DNA of 64,000 bases, taken from positions 4,724,501 through 4,788,500 of the forward strand of contig NZ_CP128846.1 of assembly GCF_030388665.1 (NCBI RefSeq), read 5' to 3'. The notes beneath the pieces are model-generated. The model made no database searches. It saw only the letters and a list, made by a program, of their open reading frames with translations, and was not told the origin of the DNA. The position numbers and the translations under genes were made by a program. The DNA comes from Streptomyces flavofungini (GTDB taxonomy: Bacteria; Actinomycetota; Actinomycetes; Streptomycetales; Streptomycetaceae). Positions 30,676 to 38,622 of this stretch are shown piece by piece. Numbering within the stretch: position 1 is the stretch's first letter; each line of letters starts with the position of its first letter.

Positions 30676-32412
30676 ATGTCCGTCCCCCCGGCCCCCGCCC
30701 CCACCCCGCCTCCCGGAGGCAGCCCGGACCCGGCGGAGGTCGCGGCCCAGGCGACCCGCAGCCTCCAGGGGCTGTCCACCGAGCTGACCGCGCGCGTACC
30801 GCAGCTCCTGGAGGCGATGCGTTCCGTCGGCACCGGCCTGGAGCTGCACACCACCCTGGACCGCATCTGCGAGACCGCGGCCGAGCTCACGGACGCGCGC
30901 TACGCGGCGATCGGCGTCGTCTCCGAAGACGGCGACGGGCTCGCCGACTTCGTCTACCACGGCATCGACGAGGAGGCCGCCGCCCGCATCGGCCGCCTCC
31001 CCGACGGACACCGCGGGCTCCTCGGCGCGCTCATCCACCAGCCGGAGACGCTGCGCCTCGCCGACCTGGCCGCCGACCCGCGCTCCTGCGGCTTCCCCGC
31101 CCACCACCCGCCGATGCGCGGCTTCTTGGGGGTGCCGATCCGCGTCCAGGGCGAGATCTTCGGCAACCTCTACCTCACGGAGAAGCGCGACGGCGGCGAG
31201 TTCAACGACTACGACGTGCACATGGTGCGGGTCCTCGCCACGGAGGCGGGCATCGCGATCGGCAACGCGCGCCTGTACGAGGCCGCCAAGCAGCGCGAGC
31301 GGTGGATCGACGGCTCCGTGGCGGTCACCACGGCGCTGTTGTCCGGCTCCGACGCGGAGGACGCCCTCGCGGTGGTCGCGGAGCAGGCGCGCCATCTGGC
31401 CGACTCGGCCGCCGGCATCGTGCTGCTGCCCGACGAGGAGGGCGGCATGGAGATCGTCGCCGTGTCCTCGGACCGGCCCAGCGGGGCGCTCGGCGTGGTG
31501 GTGCCTCCGGAGAGCCGCATCATCGCCGATCTGCTCGACGGCCGGCCCGTGTTCATCGACGACGCGGCCACCGACCCGCGCATCATGACCGACCTCGCGC
31601 GCGCCTACGGGCCCGCCATGCTGCTGCCCCTGCAGAGCGACGGCCGGGTCCTGGGAACGCTCGTCACGCCCCGCGAGCGCGGGGCGCGGCCCTTCACCGA
31701 GGCCGAGCGGACCCTCGCCACCCAGTTCGCCTCGCAGGCCGCGCTCGCCCTGATGATGGCCGAGGCGCAGCGCGACCGGGAGCGCCTCGCCGTCTACGAG
31801 GACCGCGACCGCATCGCCCGCGATCTGCACGACCTCGTCATCCAGCGACTCTTCGCCACCGGGATGATGCTGGAGAGCGCCCAGCGGCGGTCCGTCGTGC
31901 CGGAGGTGCGGCAGGGCGTCGGCAAGGCCGTCGACGAGCTGGACGTGACGATCCAGGAGATCCGCACGGCCATCTTCGCGCTCCAGCAGGGGCCCGCGGA
32001 GGCGCCCGCGGGGCTGCGCACCCGCGTCCTGCGCGAGATCAACATGGCGGCCGTGCCGCTCGGCTTCAAGCCGTCCCACCACTTCGTGGGCCCCGTCGAC
32101 ACGGTCGTCGGGGAACTCACCGGCAAGAACCTCATCGCGGCGCTCCGCGAGGCCCTGTCGAACGCCTTCCGGCACGCGGGGGCCACCCGCATCGACGTCG
32201 TCGTCGACGCCACCGTCGTCCTGCCGGAGGGGGAGCGGGGCGTACGCCTGACCGTCGCGGACGACGGCGTCGGCATCACGGAGGGCGGCCGCCGCAGCGG
32301 TCTGAAGAACCTCAAGCGGCGCGCGGAGTCCCTGGGGGGCGCCAGTTGGTACGGGCCGGGCATCGGGGAGGACGAGGGCGGGACGACGGTGGTGTGGCAG
32401 GCACCGTACTGA
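30676..32412 (+). CDS. GAF-GAF sensor histidine kinase (DevS/DosS-like)
   Basis: The 578-residue protein has two GAF domains (about residues 45-205, with AIGVVSEDGDGLADF and FLGVPIRVQGEIFGNLYLT; and 215-375), then a HisKA_3 dimerisation box ERDRIARDLHDLVIQRLFATG-like segment with the phospho-acceptor His near 382, and a HATPase domain with N box REALSNAFRHAGA and G box VADDGVGI. No transmembrane segment is seen, so it is cytosolic. This architecture is that of DevS/DosS, haem- or redox-sensing kinases. No response regulator gene is adjacent, so its partner is elsewhere. The ATG at 30676 is 115 bp after cydCD, so read-through expression with the Rex operon is possible. Confidence 0.9.
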   Translation: MSVPPAPAPTPPPGGSPDPAEVAAQATRSLQGLSTELTARVPQLLEAMRSVGTGLELHTTLDRICETAAELTDARYAAIGVVSEDGDGLADFVYHGIDEEAAARIGRLPDGHRGLLGALIHQPETLRLADLAADPRSCGFPAHHPPMRGFLGVPIRVQGEIFGNLYLTEKRDGGEFNDYDVHMVRVLATEAGIAIGNARLYEAAKQRERWIDGSVAVTTALLSGSDAEDALAVVAEQARHLADSAAGIVLLPDEEGGMEIVAVSSDRPSGALGVVVPPESRIIADLLDGRPVFIDDAATDPRIMTDLARAYGPAMLLPLQSDGRVLGTLVTPRERGARPFTEAERTLATQFASQAALALMMAEAQRDRERLAVYEDRDRIARDLHDLVIQRLFATGMMLESAQRRSVVPEVRQGVGKAVDELDVTIQEIRTAIFALQQGPAEAPAGLRTRVLREINMAAVPLGFKPSHHFVGPVDTVVGELTGKNLIAALREALSNAFRHAGATRIDVVVDATVVLPEGERGVRLTVADDGVGITEGGRRSGLKNLKRRAESLGGASWYGPGIGEDEGGTTVVWQAPY

Positions 32413-32596
32413 CATGCGGTGGCGGGGGCCTCGGGGCCCGCGCGGAGGGCTTTGAGCCGCCCGTCGGCGGGCCCGGCGCGCACCGGCGCCGTGCGCCCCT
32501 GTTCGGCGGAACCGTGTGCCCCGTACGGGTCACCGGGTCCCCCGCGCGTACGCACTCCGCAGGCGTTGCCCGCTCGTGCGGGCAACGATCCGGGAC

Positions 32597-33667
32597 ATGC
32601 GTTCCCTGTCCTGCCGCCCGCTCCTCGCACCGCTCCTGCCGGTCCTGTTGTGCGCGCTCGTGGCGCTCGGCGTGCCCGGGACGGCGATCGCGGACGGCCG
32701 TGACGGAAGCGACGGGCACGGCGGGCCGAGCACCAGTGCGGAGGTGGCACGCCTCTACGTAGAGGCCCAGTCGGCCACCTCGCGCTACGAGGAGGGGCGC
32801 CGGGCGGCCGGGGTGCAGCGGGCCCGCGTCAAGCACCTGGAGCGGCTGCTCGCCAAGGAGCGGTACGACGTCGCCGTGCTGCGCGAGGACCTGGGCCGGA
32901 TGGCCACCGCGCAGTACCGCACCGGGGGCGGCCTGCCGCTCACCGCGCGGCTGCTGCTCGCGGACGACCCCGACGAACTGCTGCGCGGCAGGCGCGTCGT
33001 GGGGCAGGCGGACCTCGCCGTCACCAACACCGTCGCCCGGACCCAGCGGGCCGCGGCAAGGCTCGCCACGGCCCAGCGCTCCGCCACCCGCGCCCGCGAG
33101 GTGCTCGACCGGCGGGAGGCGCGCCTGGCCCGCCTGAAGCGGGGCATCGAGGCGAAGCTGGAGACGGCGCGGTGGACGCTGCAGCAGCAGGCCGACGCGT
33201 CGGCGGCCGCGGGCCGGTGCCGGGGCGCCGTCCGGCTCGCGCAGCCGCAATCGTCACCTACGCGCGCGTGGGTGACGCCCGTGGAGACGTACGAGCTGTC
33301 CGCGGGCTTCGACAGCGCGGGCGCGCGCTGGGCGGCCCGGCACACCGGGCAGGACTTCGCCGTCGGCATCGGCGCTCCGGTGCGCTCGGTGGGCGCCGGG
33401 CGGGTGGTGCGGGTGGCCTGCGGCGGCGGCTTCGGCATGGAGGTCGTGGTGCGGCACGAGGACGGTTCGTACACGCAGTACGCGCACTTGGCGTCCGTCG
33501 CCGTCGACCAGGGGGAGCGGGTGGGCACCGGCCAGTGGGTCGGCCAGGCGGGCACCACCGGCAACTCGACCGGCCCGCACCTGCACTTCGAGGCACGGCT
33601 GACGCCGGACCTCGGTTCGGGGGTGGACCCCGTGGGGTGGCTCGCGGAGCGCGGGGTGGGGCTCTGA
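32597..33667 (+). CDS. Secreted M23-family peptidase (LytM domain) with coiled coil
   Basis: The 356-residue protein has an N-terminal signal peptide (about residues 1-32: LLAPLLPVLLCALVALGVPG then ATAIADG-type cleavage region). Residues 45-210 form an arginine/glutamate/alanine-rich coiled coil. The C-terminal LytM domain has the zinc ligands in HTGQDFAVG (His, Asp) near 252 and HLHFEAR near 329. M23 enzymes cut peptidoglycan cross-bridges; the coiled coil is typical of EnvC/NlpD-like activators and Streptomyces cell-wall hydrolases. It is secreted. The ATG at 32597 is chosen because the signal peptide starts there. It follows the histidine kinase by 184 bp and is convergent with the HAD gene. 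Confidence 0.9.
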   Translation: MRSLSCRPLLAPLLPVLLCALVALGVPGTAIADGRDGSDGHGGPSTSAEVARLYVEAQSATSRYEEGRRAAGVQRARVKHLERLLAKERYDVAVLREDLGRMATAQYRTGGGLPLTARLLLADDPDELLRGRRVVGQADLAVTNTVARTQRAAARLATAQRSATRAREVLDRREARLARLKRGIEAKLETARWTLQQQADASAAAGRCRGAVRLAQPQSSPTRAWVTPVETYELSAGFDSAGARWAARHTGQDFAVGIGAPVRSVGAGRVVRVACGGGFGMEVVVRHEDGSYTQYAHLASVAVDQGERVGTGQWVGQAGTTGNSTGPHLHFEARLTPDLGSGVDPVGWLAERGVGL

Positions 33668-33699
33668 GGCCCGTCGGCCCCGGGGCGTGCGCGCCAGGT

Positions 33700-34566
33700 C
33701 TACCGCTCGGCCAGTATTCGTTCGATGACCACGGCCACGCCGTCCTCGTTGTTGGCGACCGTGCGGGCGGACGCCGCCGCGATCACGTCCGCGTGGGCGT
33801 TGCCCATGGCGTACGAGACACCGGCCCAGGTGAGCATCTCGATGTCGTTCGGCATGTCTCCGAAGGCGACGACTTCCTCATGGCTGATGCCGCGCTCGGC
33901 GCAGCACAGCGCGAGGGTGCTGGCCTTGGAGACGCCGGGGCCGCTGATCTCCAGGAGCGCGGTCGGGCTGGAGCGGGTGATCTCCACGCGGTCGCCCGCG
34001 GCCACCCGGGCCAGCCTCAGGAACGCGTCCGGGGACAGCTCGGGATGGTGGGCGAGGACCTTGAGGACGGGCTGGTCGGCGCTGCCGGACTCGGCCCTGA
34101 GGAGCTTCTCGGCGGGCGCGACGCTGACGGCGGGGTCCAGGTGCAGCGGCGGGTAGGCCGGTTCGTGGTGCACCCCGCCGGTGCGCTCGATCGCGAAGGA
34201 CGTGCCGGGCGCCGCCGCCCGCAGGATGCCGACCACCTCCAGGGCGACGGAGGGCTCCAGCTCCCGCACCATCACGAAGCGGTGGCTGCCCGGGCCGCCG
34301 TGCAGGTCGACCACCGCGGCGCCGTTCCCGCAGATGGCCAGGCCGTGGCCGTGCACATGGTCGCTGACGACGTCCATCCAGCGGGCCGGGCGCCCGGTCA
34401 CGAAGAAGACCTCGATGCCGGCGGCCTCGGCGGCCGCGAGCGCGGCGACGGTGCGCTGCGAGACGGACTTGTCGTCGCGCAGCAGCGTGCCGTCCAGGTC
34501 CGTGGCGATCAGCCGGGGCGGAACGGTGGGGGCCGGGACGTGGGGCCGTGGGGTGGTTGAGGTCAC
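33700..34566 (-). CDS. Cof-type HAD phosphatase (IIB)
   Basis: The 288-residue protein has HAD motif [10 protein letters not shown] near residues 21-29, motif II FFVTGRP near 53-59, and the IIB cap signature up to motif [15 protein letters not shown] near 232-244. It probably dephosphorylates a sugar phosphate or flavin/pyridoxal-type substrate in the cytoplasm. Start: GTG at 34566, because upstream in-frame sequence is not conserved in style. A clear paralogue is encoded at 46063-46893. It is 32 bp from the convergent M23 gene and follows no operon partner. Confidence 0.88.
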   Translation of the reverse strand: MTSTTPRPHVPAPTVPPRLIATDLDGTLLRDDKSVSQRTVAALAAAEAAGIEVFFVTGRPARWMDVVSDHVHGHGLAICGNGAAVVDLHGGPGSHRFVMVRELEPSVALEVVGILRAAAPGTSFAIERTGGVHHEPAYPPLHLDPAVSVAPAEKLLRAESGSADQPVLKVLAHHPELSPDAFLRLARVAAGDRVEITRSSPTALLEISGPGVSKASTLALCCAERGISHEEVVAFGDMPNDIEMLTWAGVSYAMGNAHADVIAAASARTVANNEDGVAVVIERILAER

Positions 34567-34710
34567 GTACGCGATTGTCCCGCATATGCGCGCACGGCTG
34601 TGTGGCGGGGCGCACATCTGAGTACGTCTCACCCCCGTGCGCCCCTGCCGCACCTCCGGTCCGCCGGGCGGTCGGGCGGTCGGGCGGTCGGAGCGAGCCG
34701 CGTGCTCGCG

Positions 34711-35613
34711 TCAGAGCTGGGCGAGCGCCTCCGTCGCGATGCGCTCGAAGACCTTCTCGTCCGCGCCGAAGTCCGTGCCGGGCAGCGGCCAGTGCAGGAC
34801 GATCTCGTCGATGCCGAGCGCCGCGTGCTTCCCCGCGAAGTCGACGAAGGCGTCGAAGGAGTCCAGCGGCCGGTCCGGCGTGAAGCCGCTGAGCAGCACC
34901 TTGTCCAGCTCCTCGGCGTCCCGGCCGACGTCCGCGCAGGCCTTGCCGAGCTTGTCGAGCTGGCCGCGGACGGCCTCCAGGGACTGCTCCGGGGTGCCCG
35001 TCGCGGAGATCTTCGGGTCGCCCGTCGTCACCCACGCCTGCCCGTGCCGCGCGGCGAGCCGCAGGCCGCGGGGACCGGTGGCGGCCACGGCGAACGGCAG
35101 CCGGGGGCGCTGTACACAGCCGGGGATGTTCCGCGCCTCGTGGGCCGCGTACCGCTCGCCCTCGTACGTCACCGAGTCCTCGGTGAGCAGCCGGTCGAGC
35201 AGCGGCAGGAACTCCCCGAAGTGGTCCGCGCGCTCCCGGGGCGTCCAGGGCTCCTCGTCGGCGCGGCGGAGCGTGGTGGCGTCGAAGCCGTTGCCGCCCG
35301 CGCCGATGCCGAGCGTGATCCGGCCGTTCGACACGTCGTCGAGGGTGATCAGCTCCTTGGCGAGCGTCACCGGGTGCCGGAAGTTCGGCGAGGTCACGAG
35401 CGTGCCCAGGCGGATCCGCTCGGTCACGGCCGCGGCGGCCGTCAGCGTCGGCAGCGCGCCGAACCAGGGCCCGTCACGGAAGGTCCGCCAGGAGAGGTGG
35501 TCATAGGTGTACGCGGTGTGGAAACCGAGGTCCTCCGCGCGCTGCCAGCGCTCCCTGCCCCCCTCGTGCCAGCGGCGGACGGGCAGGATGACGGTGCTCA
35601 GACGCAGACTCAT
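34711..35613 (-). CDS. LLM-class (F420/FMN-dependent) oxidoreductase
   Basis: The 300-residue protein is a bacterial luciferase-like monooxygenase/F420-dependent reductase. It has the TIM-barrel pattern: TAYTYDHLSWRTFRDGPWFG near residues 34-53, TERIRLGTLVTSPNFRHPV, and GRITLGIGAGGNGFD near 97-111, typical of F420-dependent LLM enzymes. Streptomyces makes F420, so an F420-dependent reductase is the likeliest reading; the substrate is unknown. A threefold GGGCGGTC repeat lies just downstream of its stop (34668-34690). It stands alone; a direct repeat follows upstream of its start. Confidence 0.88.
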   Translation of the reverse strand: MSLRLSTVILPVRRWHEGGRERWQRAEDLGFHTAYTYDHLSWRTFRDGPWFGALPTLTAAAAVTERIRLGTLVTSPNFRHPVTLAKELITLDDVSNGRITLGIGAGGNGFDATTLRRADEEPWTPRERADHFGEFLPLLDRLLTEDSVTYEGERYAAHEARNIPGCVQRPRLPFAVAATGPRGLRLAARHGQAWVTTGDPKISATGTPEQSLEAVRGQLDKLGKACADVGRDAEELDKVLLSGFTPDRPLDSFDAFVDFAGKHAALGIDEIVLHWPLPGTDFGADEKVFERIATEALAQL

Positions 35614-35652
35614 GCCCTTGAGCGTACGACTGTCCGGAGCCTCGCCTTCCCT

Positions 35653-35692
35653 TTGTGGCCGGGTGCCCGCAGGTTGTGGCCGGGTGCCCGCA
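35653..35692. repeat. 19-bp direct repeat between LLM gene and hypothetical gene
   Basis: TTGTGGCCGGGTGCCCGCA is present exactly at 35653-35671 and 35674-35692 (21-bp period). CGGTCGGGTGCCCGG at 35752 is a partial third copy. Confidence 0.8.
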
Positions 35693-35773
35693 CGGTCCCG
35701 GCGGGCCCGGCGGTGGCCGCGCCCTCGCTCCTGCCGGGTCTTTCGCCCGGCGGTCGGGTGCCCGGCGGCGTGC

Positions 35774-36220
35774 TCAGCGGACCCGGGCGTTCAGCCACGG
35801 CGTGAGCGAGATCATGGGGATCAGTTCTTTGTACGTCTCGTCGCCGGGCAGCGGTACGACCAGCCAGTAGCCGGGCGGGAAGCGGCGCCCCTTGACGTAC
35901 GCGAGGCCGCCGAGGACCGACCGCACGAACGCGGGCACCGAGTCGCGCGGGATGTCGGGGCACTCGACTCCCTCGACCTCGATCAGCGCGTCGTCGTCGG
36001 GGTAGAGGCGTACGGAGAGCCGCGGGGAGCCGCCGAACTCCACGAACGCCTCGTGCGGCAGCGAGCCGTCCGGGTCCGTCGTCACCCCGAAGCCCGCGGC
36101 GGTGCGGCGGGAGGTCCGGTCGGCTCCGATCTCGTGTGTGACCTCGATCTCCCGCTCGTGCTCACGCGCGGTCGCGCGCAGCGCGCGGACGGCGGCCTCG
36201 GTGCTGTGCAGGTGTTCCAT
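35774..36220 (-). CDS. Hypothetical protein (148 aa)
   Basis: The 148-residue soluble protein starts MEHLHSTEAAVRALRATAR and has alternating strand/helix character: VTHEIGADRTSRRTAAGF, LPHEAFVEFGG, LYPDDDALIEVEGV, LAYVKGRRFPPGYWLVVPL and a C-terminal MISLTPWLNARVR. There are no membrane segments, signal peptide or cysteine motifs. I do not recognise a family. The codon use and third-position GC match neighbouring genes, and the frame is clean to the stop at 35774, which supports a real gene. It is flanked by repeats on both sides and by the DnaA-box area upstream. Confidence 0.65.
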   Translation of the reverse strand: MEHLHSTEAAVRALRATAREHEREIEVTHEIGADRTSRRTAAGFGVTTDPDGSLPHEAFVEFGGSPRLSVRLYPDDDALIEVEGVECPDIPRDSVPAFVRSVLGGLAYVKGRRFPPGYWLVVPLPGDETYKELIPMISLTPWLNARVR

Positions 36221-36255
36221 GTCTCCCGATCATGCCTGGTCGACGGCGCGGTCGC

Positions 36256-36374
36256 GTTTGCTCGTCCTCCGCGCTCGGGCGTCCTCCGCGCTCGCTCGTT
36301 CTCTGCGCTCGGGCGTTCTCCCCGCTTGCTCGTTCTCCCCGCTTGCTCGTCCTCCGCGCGTCGGTGCGTTTTCC
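36256..36374. repeat. 17-bp degenerate minisatellite (about 7 units)
   Basis: Six clear 17-bp units and a diverged seventh run head-to-tail from 36256: units begin GTTTGCTCGTCC, GCTCGGGCGTCC, GCTCGCTCGTTC, GCTCGGGCGTTC, GCTTGCTCGTTC and GCTTGCTCGTCC. Copies differ at 2-5 positions. The array is in the 266-bp gap upstream of the hypothetical gene and next to three DnaA-box-like sequences. Confidence 0.9.
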
Positions 36375-36429
36375 GCCGGCTCGATTTCTCGCCACCGACT
36401 TTTCATCGATGAATTCCGACCCACAGGTT

Positions 36430-36483
36430 TGATCCACAACCAAGTCCGGTTATCCACAGGCTCGTTGACGATTCTGTGGACAA
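36430..36483. other. Small DnaA-box cluster
   Basis: TTATCCACA (36450-36458) and TGTGGACAA (36475-36483, the complement of TTGTCCACA) are perfect DnaA boxes; TGATCCACA (36430-36438) differs by one base. Streptomyces DnaA prefers TTGTCCACA. The three sites lie within 54 bp directly after the MerR stop codon (36487). Confidence 0.75.
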
Positions 36484-36486
36484 CTC

Positions 36487-37587
36487 TCAGGCCCGTGGCG
36501 GCTTTTGGGTAACTGATGCCTCTTTGGGGTCAATTGGGGCAAGTCTGTCCAATGTCCGGCTGTGGACTTCCCGTTCGGCCGCCGCCGCGATGAACGCCGC
36601 GGCGTTCTCCCGCCCAACAAGGTCCTGAACGGCGCGCATTGTGTCGGCGGGCAGGCCCACGTACTCGGGCTCGTCGCCCCTGCGGAGCGGTTCCTCGGCG
36701 ACGAGGTGGCGGCGCAGGTTCCGGGTGGCCAACAAGCGCATCGCGCGCGCCAGTTCGGCGTCGACCGACTTCTGCGCGAGCGGGCGGAGGCGGCGGATGA
36801 GCGAGGCGGCCTCGGCCGCGTCGGCCTCCGTGGGCTGGTGATCGCCGAGATAGCGCGCGAAGACGTACTCGTTGGTGAACTCAAGGAAACGGGCCGCGAT
36901 GTGCTCGACCTGCCCCCTCAACTCCCGCAGATGGCTGGAGATCGCCGACAGCGGCACGCCAGCCGCGTGCAACTCCGCGGCCACCGCGAGCTCTTGGGGA
37001 CTCGGCACCAGGAACTCGTCGTCGTTCCCCGGCAGCGGCTCAAGGACCCCGAGCGCGACCGCGTCCGCCACCGCCGCCGGGTCGGGGACACCGCCGAACG
37101 CCTCGATCAGCTCCGCCCGCGTGATCCGGTCGGCCTTCTCGTCCGTCCACGGCCCGTCGACCTCGGCGACCAGGCCGAGCACGCCGCCGAGGCCCCGGCC
37201 CGCGTCCCAGGCCTCCAGGAGCTCCTTGATGGAGGCGAGGGTGTACCCCCGGTCGAGCAGGTCGGCGATCTGGCGAAGGCGGGCCAGGTGCGCGTCCCCG
37301 TACACGTTGGACCGGCCGCGCCGCTCGGGCCGGGGCAGCAGGCCGCGGTCCTGATAGGCGCGGATCGTGCGCACCGTGGCCCCGCTGTGGTGGGCGAGGT
37401 CCTCTATGCGGTACTCCACGCGAGGCTCACCCGGGACAGGCGCCGAGACCTGGTGCGCGCCCGGGTCGGACACCGACGCCCGGGGCGCGCCCGCCGCGTC
37501 CGCGGTGCCTTCCTCGGACCACTCCTCCGCACGCGGCCCCGTGGCCGACTCCGTACGCGGCCCCGTGGCCGACCCGTCCTCCACCAC
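36487..37587 (-). CDS. MerR-family transcriptional regulator with long effector domain
   Basis: The 366-residue protein starts at a GTG (37587) behind GGGAGGGGCA. Its first 55 residues are low-complexity and contain a duplicated ATGPR motif. The MerR HTH follows (about 57-125: YRIEDLAHHSGATVRTIRAY then GRSNVYGDAHLARLRQIADL). The remaining 240 residues are helical, and unlike metal sensors there is no cysteine set, so it is probably not a metal or drug-binding MerR. Long MerR proteins of this kind are common in Streptomyces with unknown ligands. A GTG downstream in the acidic region could be the true start. It is adjacent to, but not coupled with, the hydrolase gene at 37621 (33 bp gap). Confidence 0.85.
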   Translation of the reverse strand: MVEDGSATGPRTESATGPRAEEWSEEGTADAAGAPRASVSDPGAHQVSAPVPGEPRVEYRIEDLAHHSGATVRTIRAYQDRGLLPRPERRGRSNVYGDAHLARLRQIADLLDRGYTLASIKELLEAWDAGRGLGGVLGLVAEVDGPWTDEKADRITRAELIEAFGGVPDPAAVADAVALGVLEPLPGNDDEFLVPSPQELAVAAELHAAGVPLSAISSHLRELRGQVEHIAARFLEFTNEYVFARYLGDHQPTEADAAEAASLIRRLRPLAQKSVDAELARAMRLLATRNLRRHLVAEEPLRRGDEPEYVGLPADTMRAVQDLVGRENAAAFIAAAAEREVHSRTLDRLAPIDPKEASVTQKPPRA

Positions 37588-37620
37588 GCCTGTGCCCCTC
37601 CCGACTGCCGACGCTCCGTG

Positions 37621-38622
37621 CTAGGCGATGGCCGCGCGGCCCGCCACCGCCGCCGCGGTGCGTGCCGCGGGCGACTGCGCCAGATAGTCGACGGCCTTGC
37701 GCAGCGAGCCCTCCTGCGACGGATGGTACGACCGCCGCAGATAGCGGGGCACGGCCGCGCCGAGCTGCCGCATGGAGGGCAGCAGGCCCTTGTCGACCGC
37801 CCTGTTGTACGCCCGGGGGGTCAGCCGGGGCCGCCTCGCCGCCCCCGTCGCCGCCGCCCTCGCGAGCCGTGGGTCGTGGCGGATCAGATACGCGCTGCCC
37901 CAGATCCACAGGTAGAGCATCACGGGTGCCGTGACCGCCATGGCCGCCACCCGCCGCGCGTACCGGGGCGCGCCCGTGCCGCCGCAGTGCTGGTACATGT
38001 CGAACGCGACCGCGCGGTGCTCCACCTCCTCCGCGCCGTGCCAGCGCAGCAGGTCCAGCATGACCTCGTCCGCCCCGGCCCGGTCGAGCCCGTCGGCGTC
38101 GAGCACCCAGTCGCCGAGCACCGCGGTGAACTGCTCGATGGCGGCCACCACCGCGAGCCGGAACCGCAGCCACTCCTGCGTCGACACCAGCGGCCCGAGC
38201 GGCGTCCGGTCCCCGAGGAGCCGTTCGAAGAGGAAGTCGACGTACTTCGTGAAGTCGGCCGTGTCCAGGCGCCGCGCCGCCAGGTGGTCGAGCACGTGCG
38301 CGTGCTGCACGCTGTGCGTCGCCTCCTGCCCCATGAAGCCCTTGACGTCCTTGAGGAGCACGGGGTCGGTGACCAGCGGCAGGCCCTCCTTGAAGACCTT
38401 CACGAACCACCGCTCCCCCGCCGGGAGCAGCAGGTGCAGGACGTTGATGACGTGCGTGGCGACGGGCTCGTCCGGGATCCAGTCCAGCGGGGTCTCGTCC
38501 CAGTCGAACGAGACCCGGCGCGGCACGATCGCGTAGTGCTCCTCCCGGTGCTCTCCCTTGCGTTCTACGCCGCGTTCTTCGCCGCGTTCTTCGCCGCGTT
38601 CTTCCGGTGTCTCCGTGCTCAC
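37621..38622 (-). CDS. PF10118-like metal-dependent hydrolase
   Basis: The 333-residue protein starts at a GTG at 38622 overlapping the stop of the EphD-like gene (GTGA). An N-terminal charged repeat (EERGEERGEERGVERKG, encoded by tandem 12-bp CGCCGCGTTCTT units) precedes the domain. A helical domain follows with FMGQEATHSVQHAHVLDHL near 105-123 and LLRWHGAEEVEHRAVAFDMY near 192-211; the histidines and glutamates look like a di-metal, ferritin-like site and match the predicted metal-dependent hydrolase family PF10118. A hydrophobic segment (VTAPVMLYLWIWGSAYLI) may anchor it. Its role with the adjacent hydrolase/SDR fusion is unknown. Confidence 0.8.
   Translation of the reverse strand: MSTETPEERGEERGEERGVERKGEHREEHYAIVPRRVSFDWDETPLDWIPDEPVATHVINVLHLLLPAGERWFVKVFKEGLPLVTDPVLLKDVKGFMGQEATHSVQHAHVLDHLAARRLDTADFTKYVDFLFERLLGDRTPLGPLVSTQEWLRFRLAVVAAIEQFTAVLGDWVLDADGLDRAGADEVMLDLLRWHGAEEVEHRAVAFDMYQHCGGTGAPRYARRVAAMAVTAPVMLYLWIWGSAYLIRHDPRLARAAATGAARRPRLTPRAYNRAVDKGLLPSMRQLGAAVPRYLRRSYHPSQEGSLRKAVDYLAQSPAARTAAAVAGRAAIA

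Noticed and set aside
36256..36374. CRISPR array
   Set aside because: Units are 17 bp with no spacers and are contiguous; no cas genes are present. The same applies to the 14-bp arrays at 16571 and 45227.
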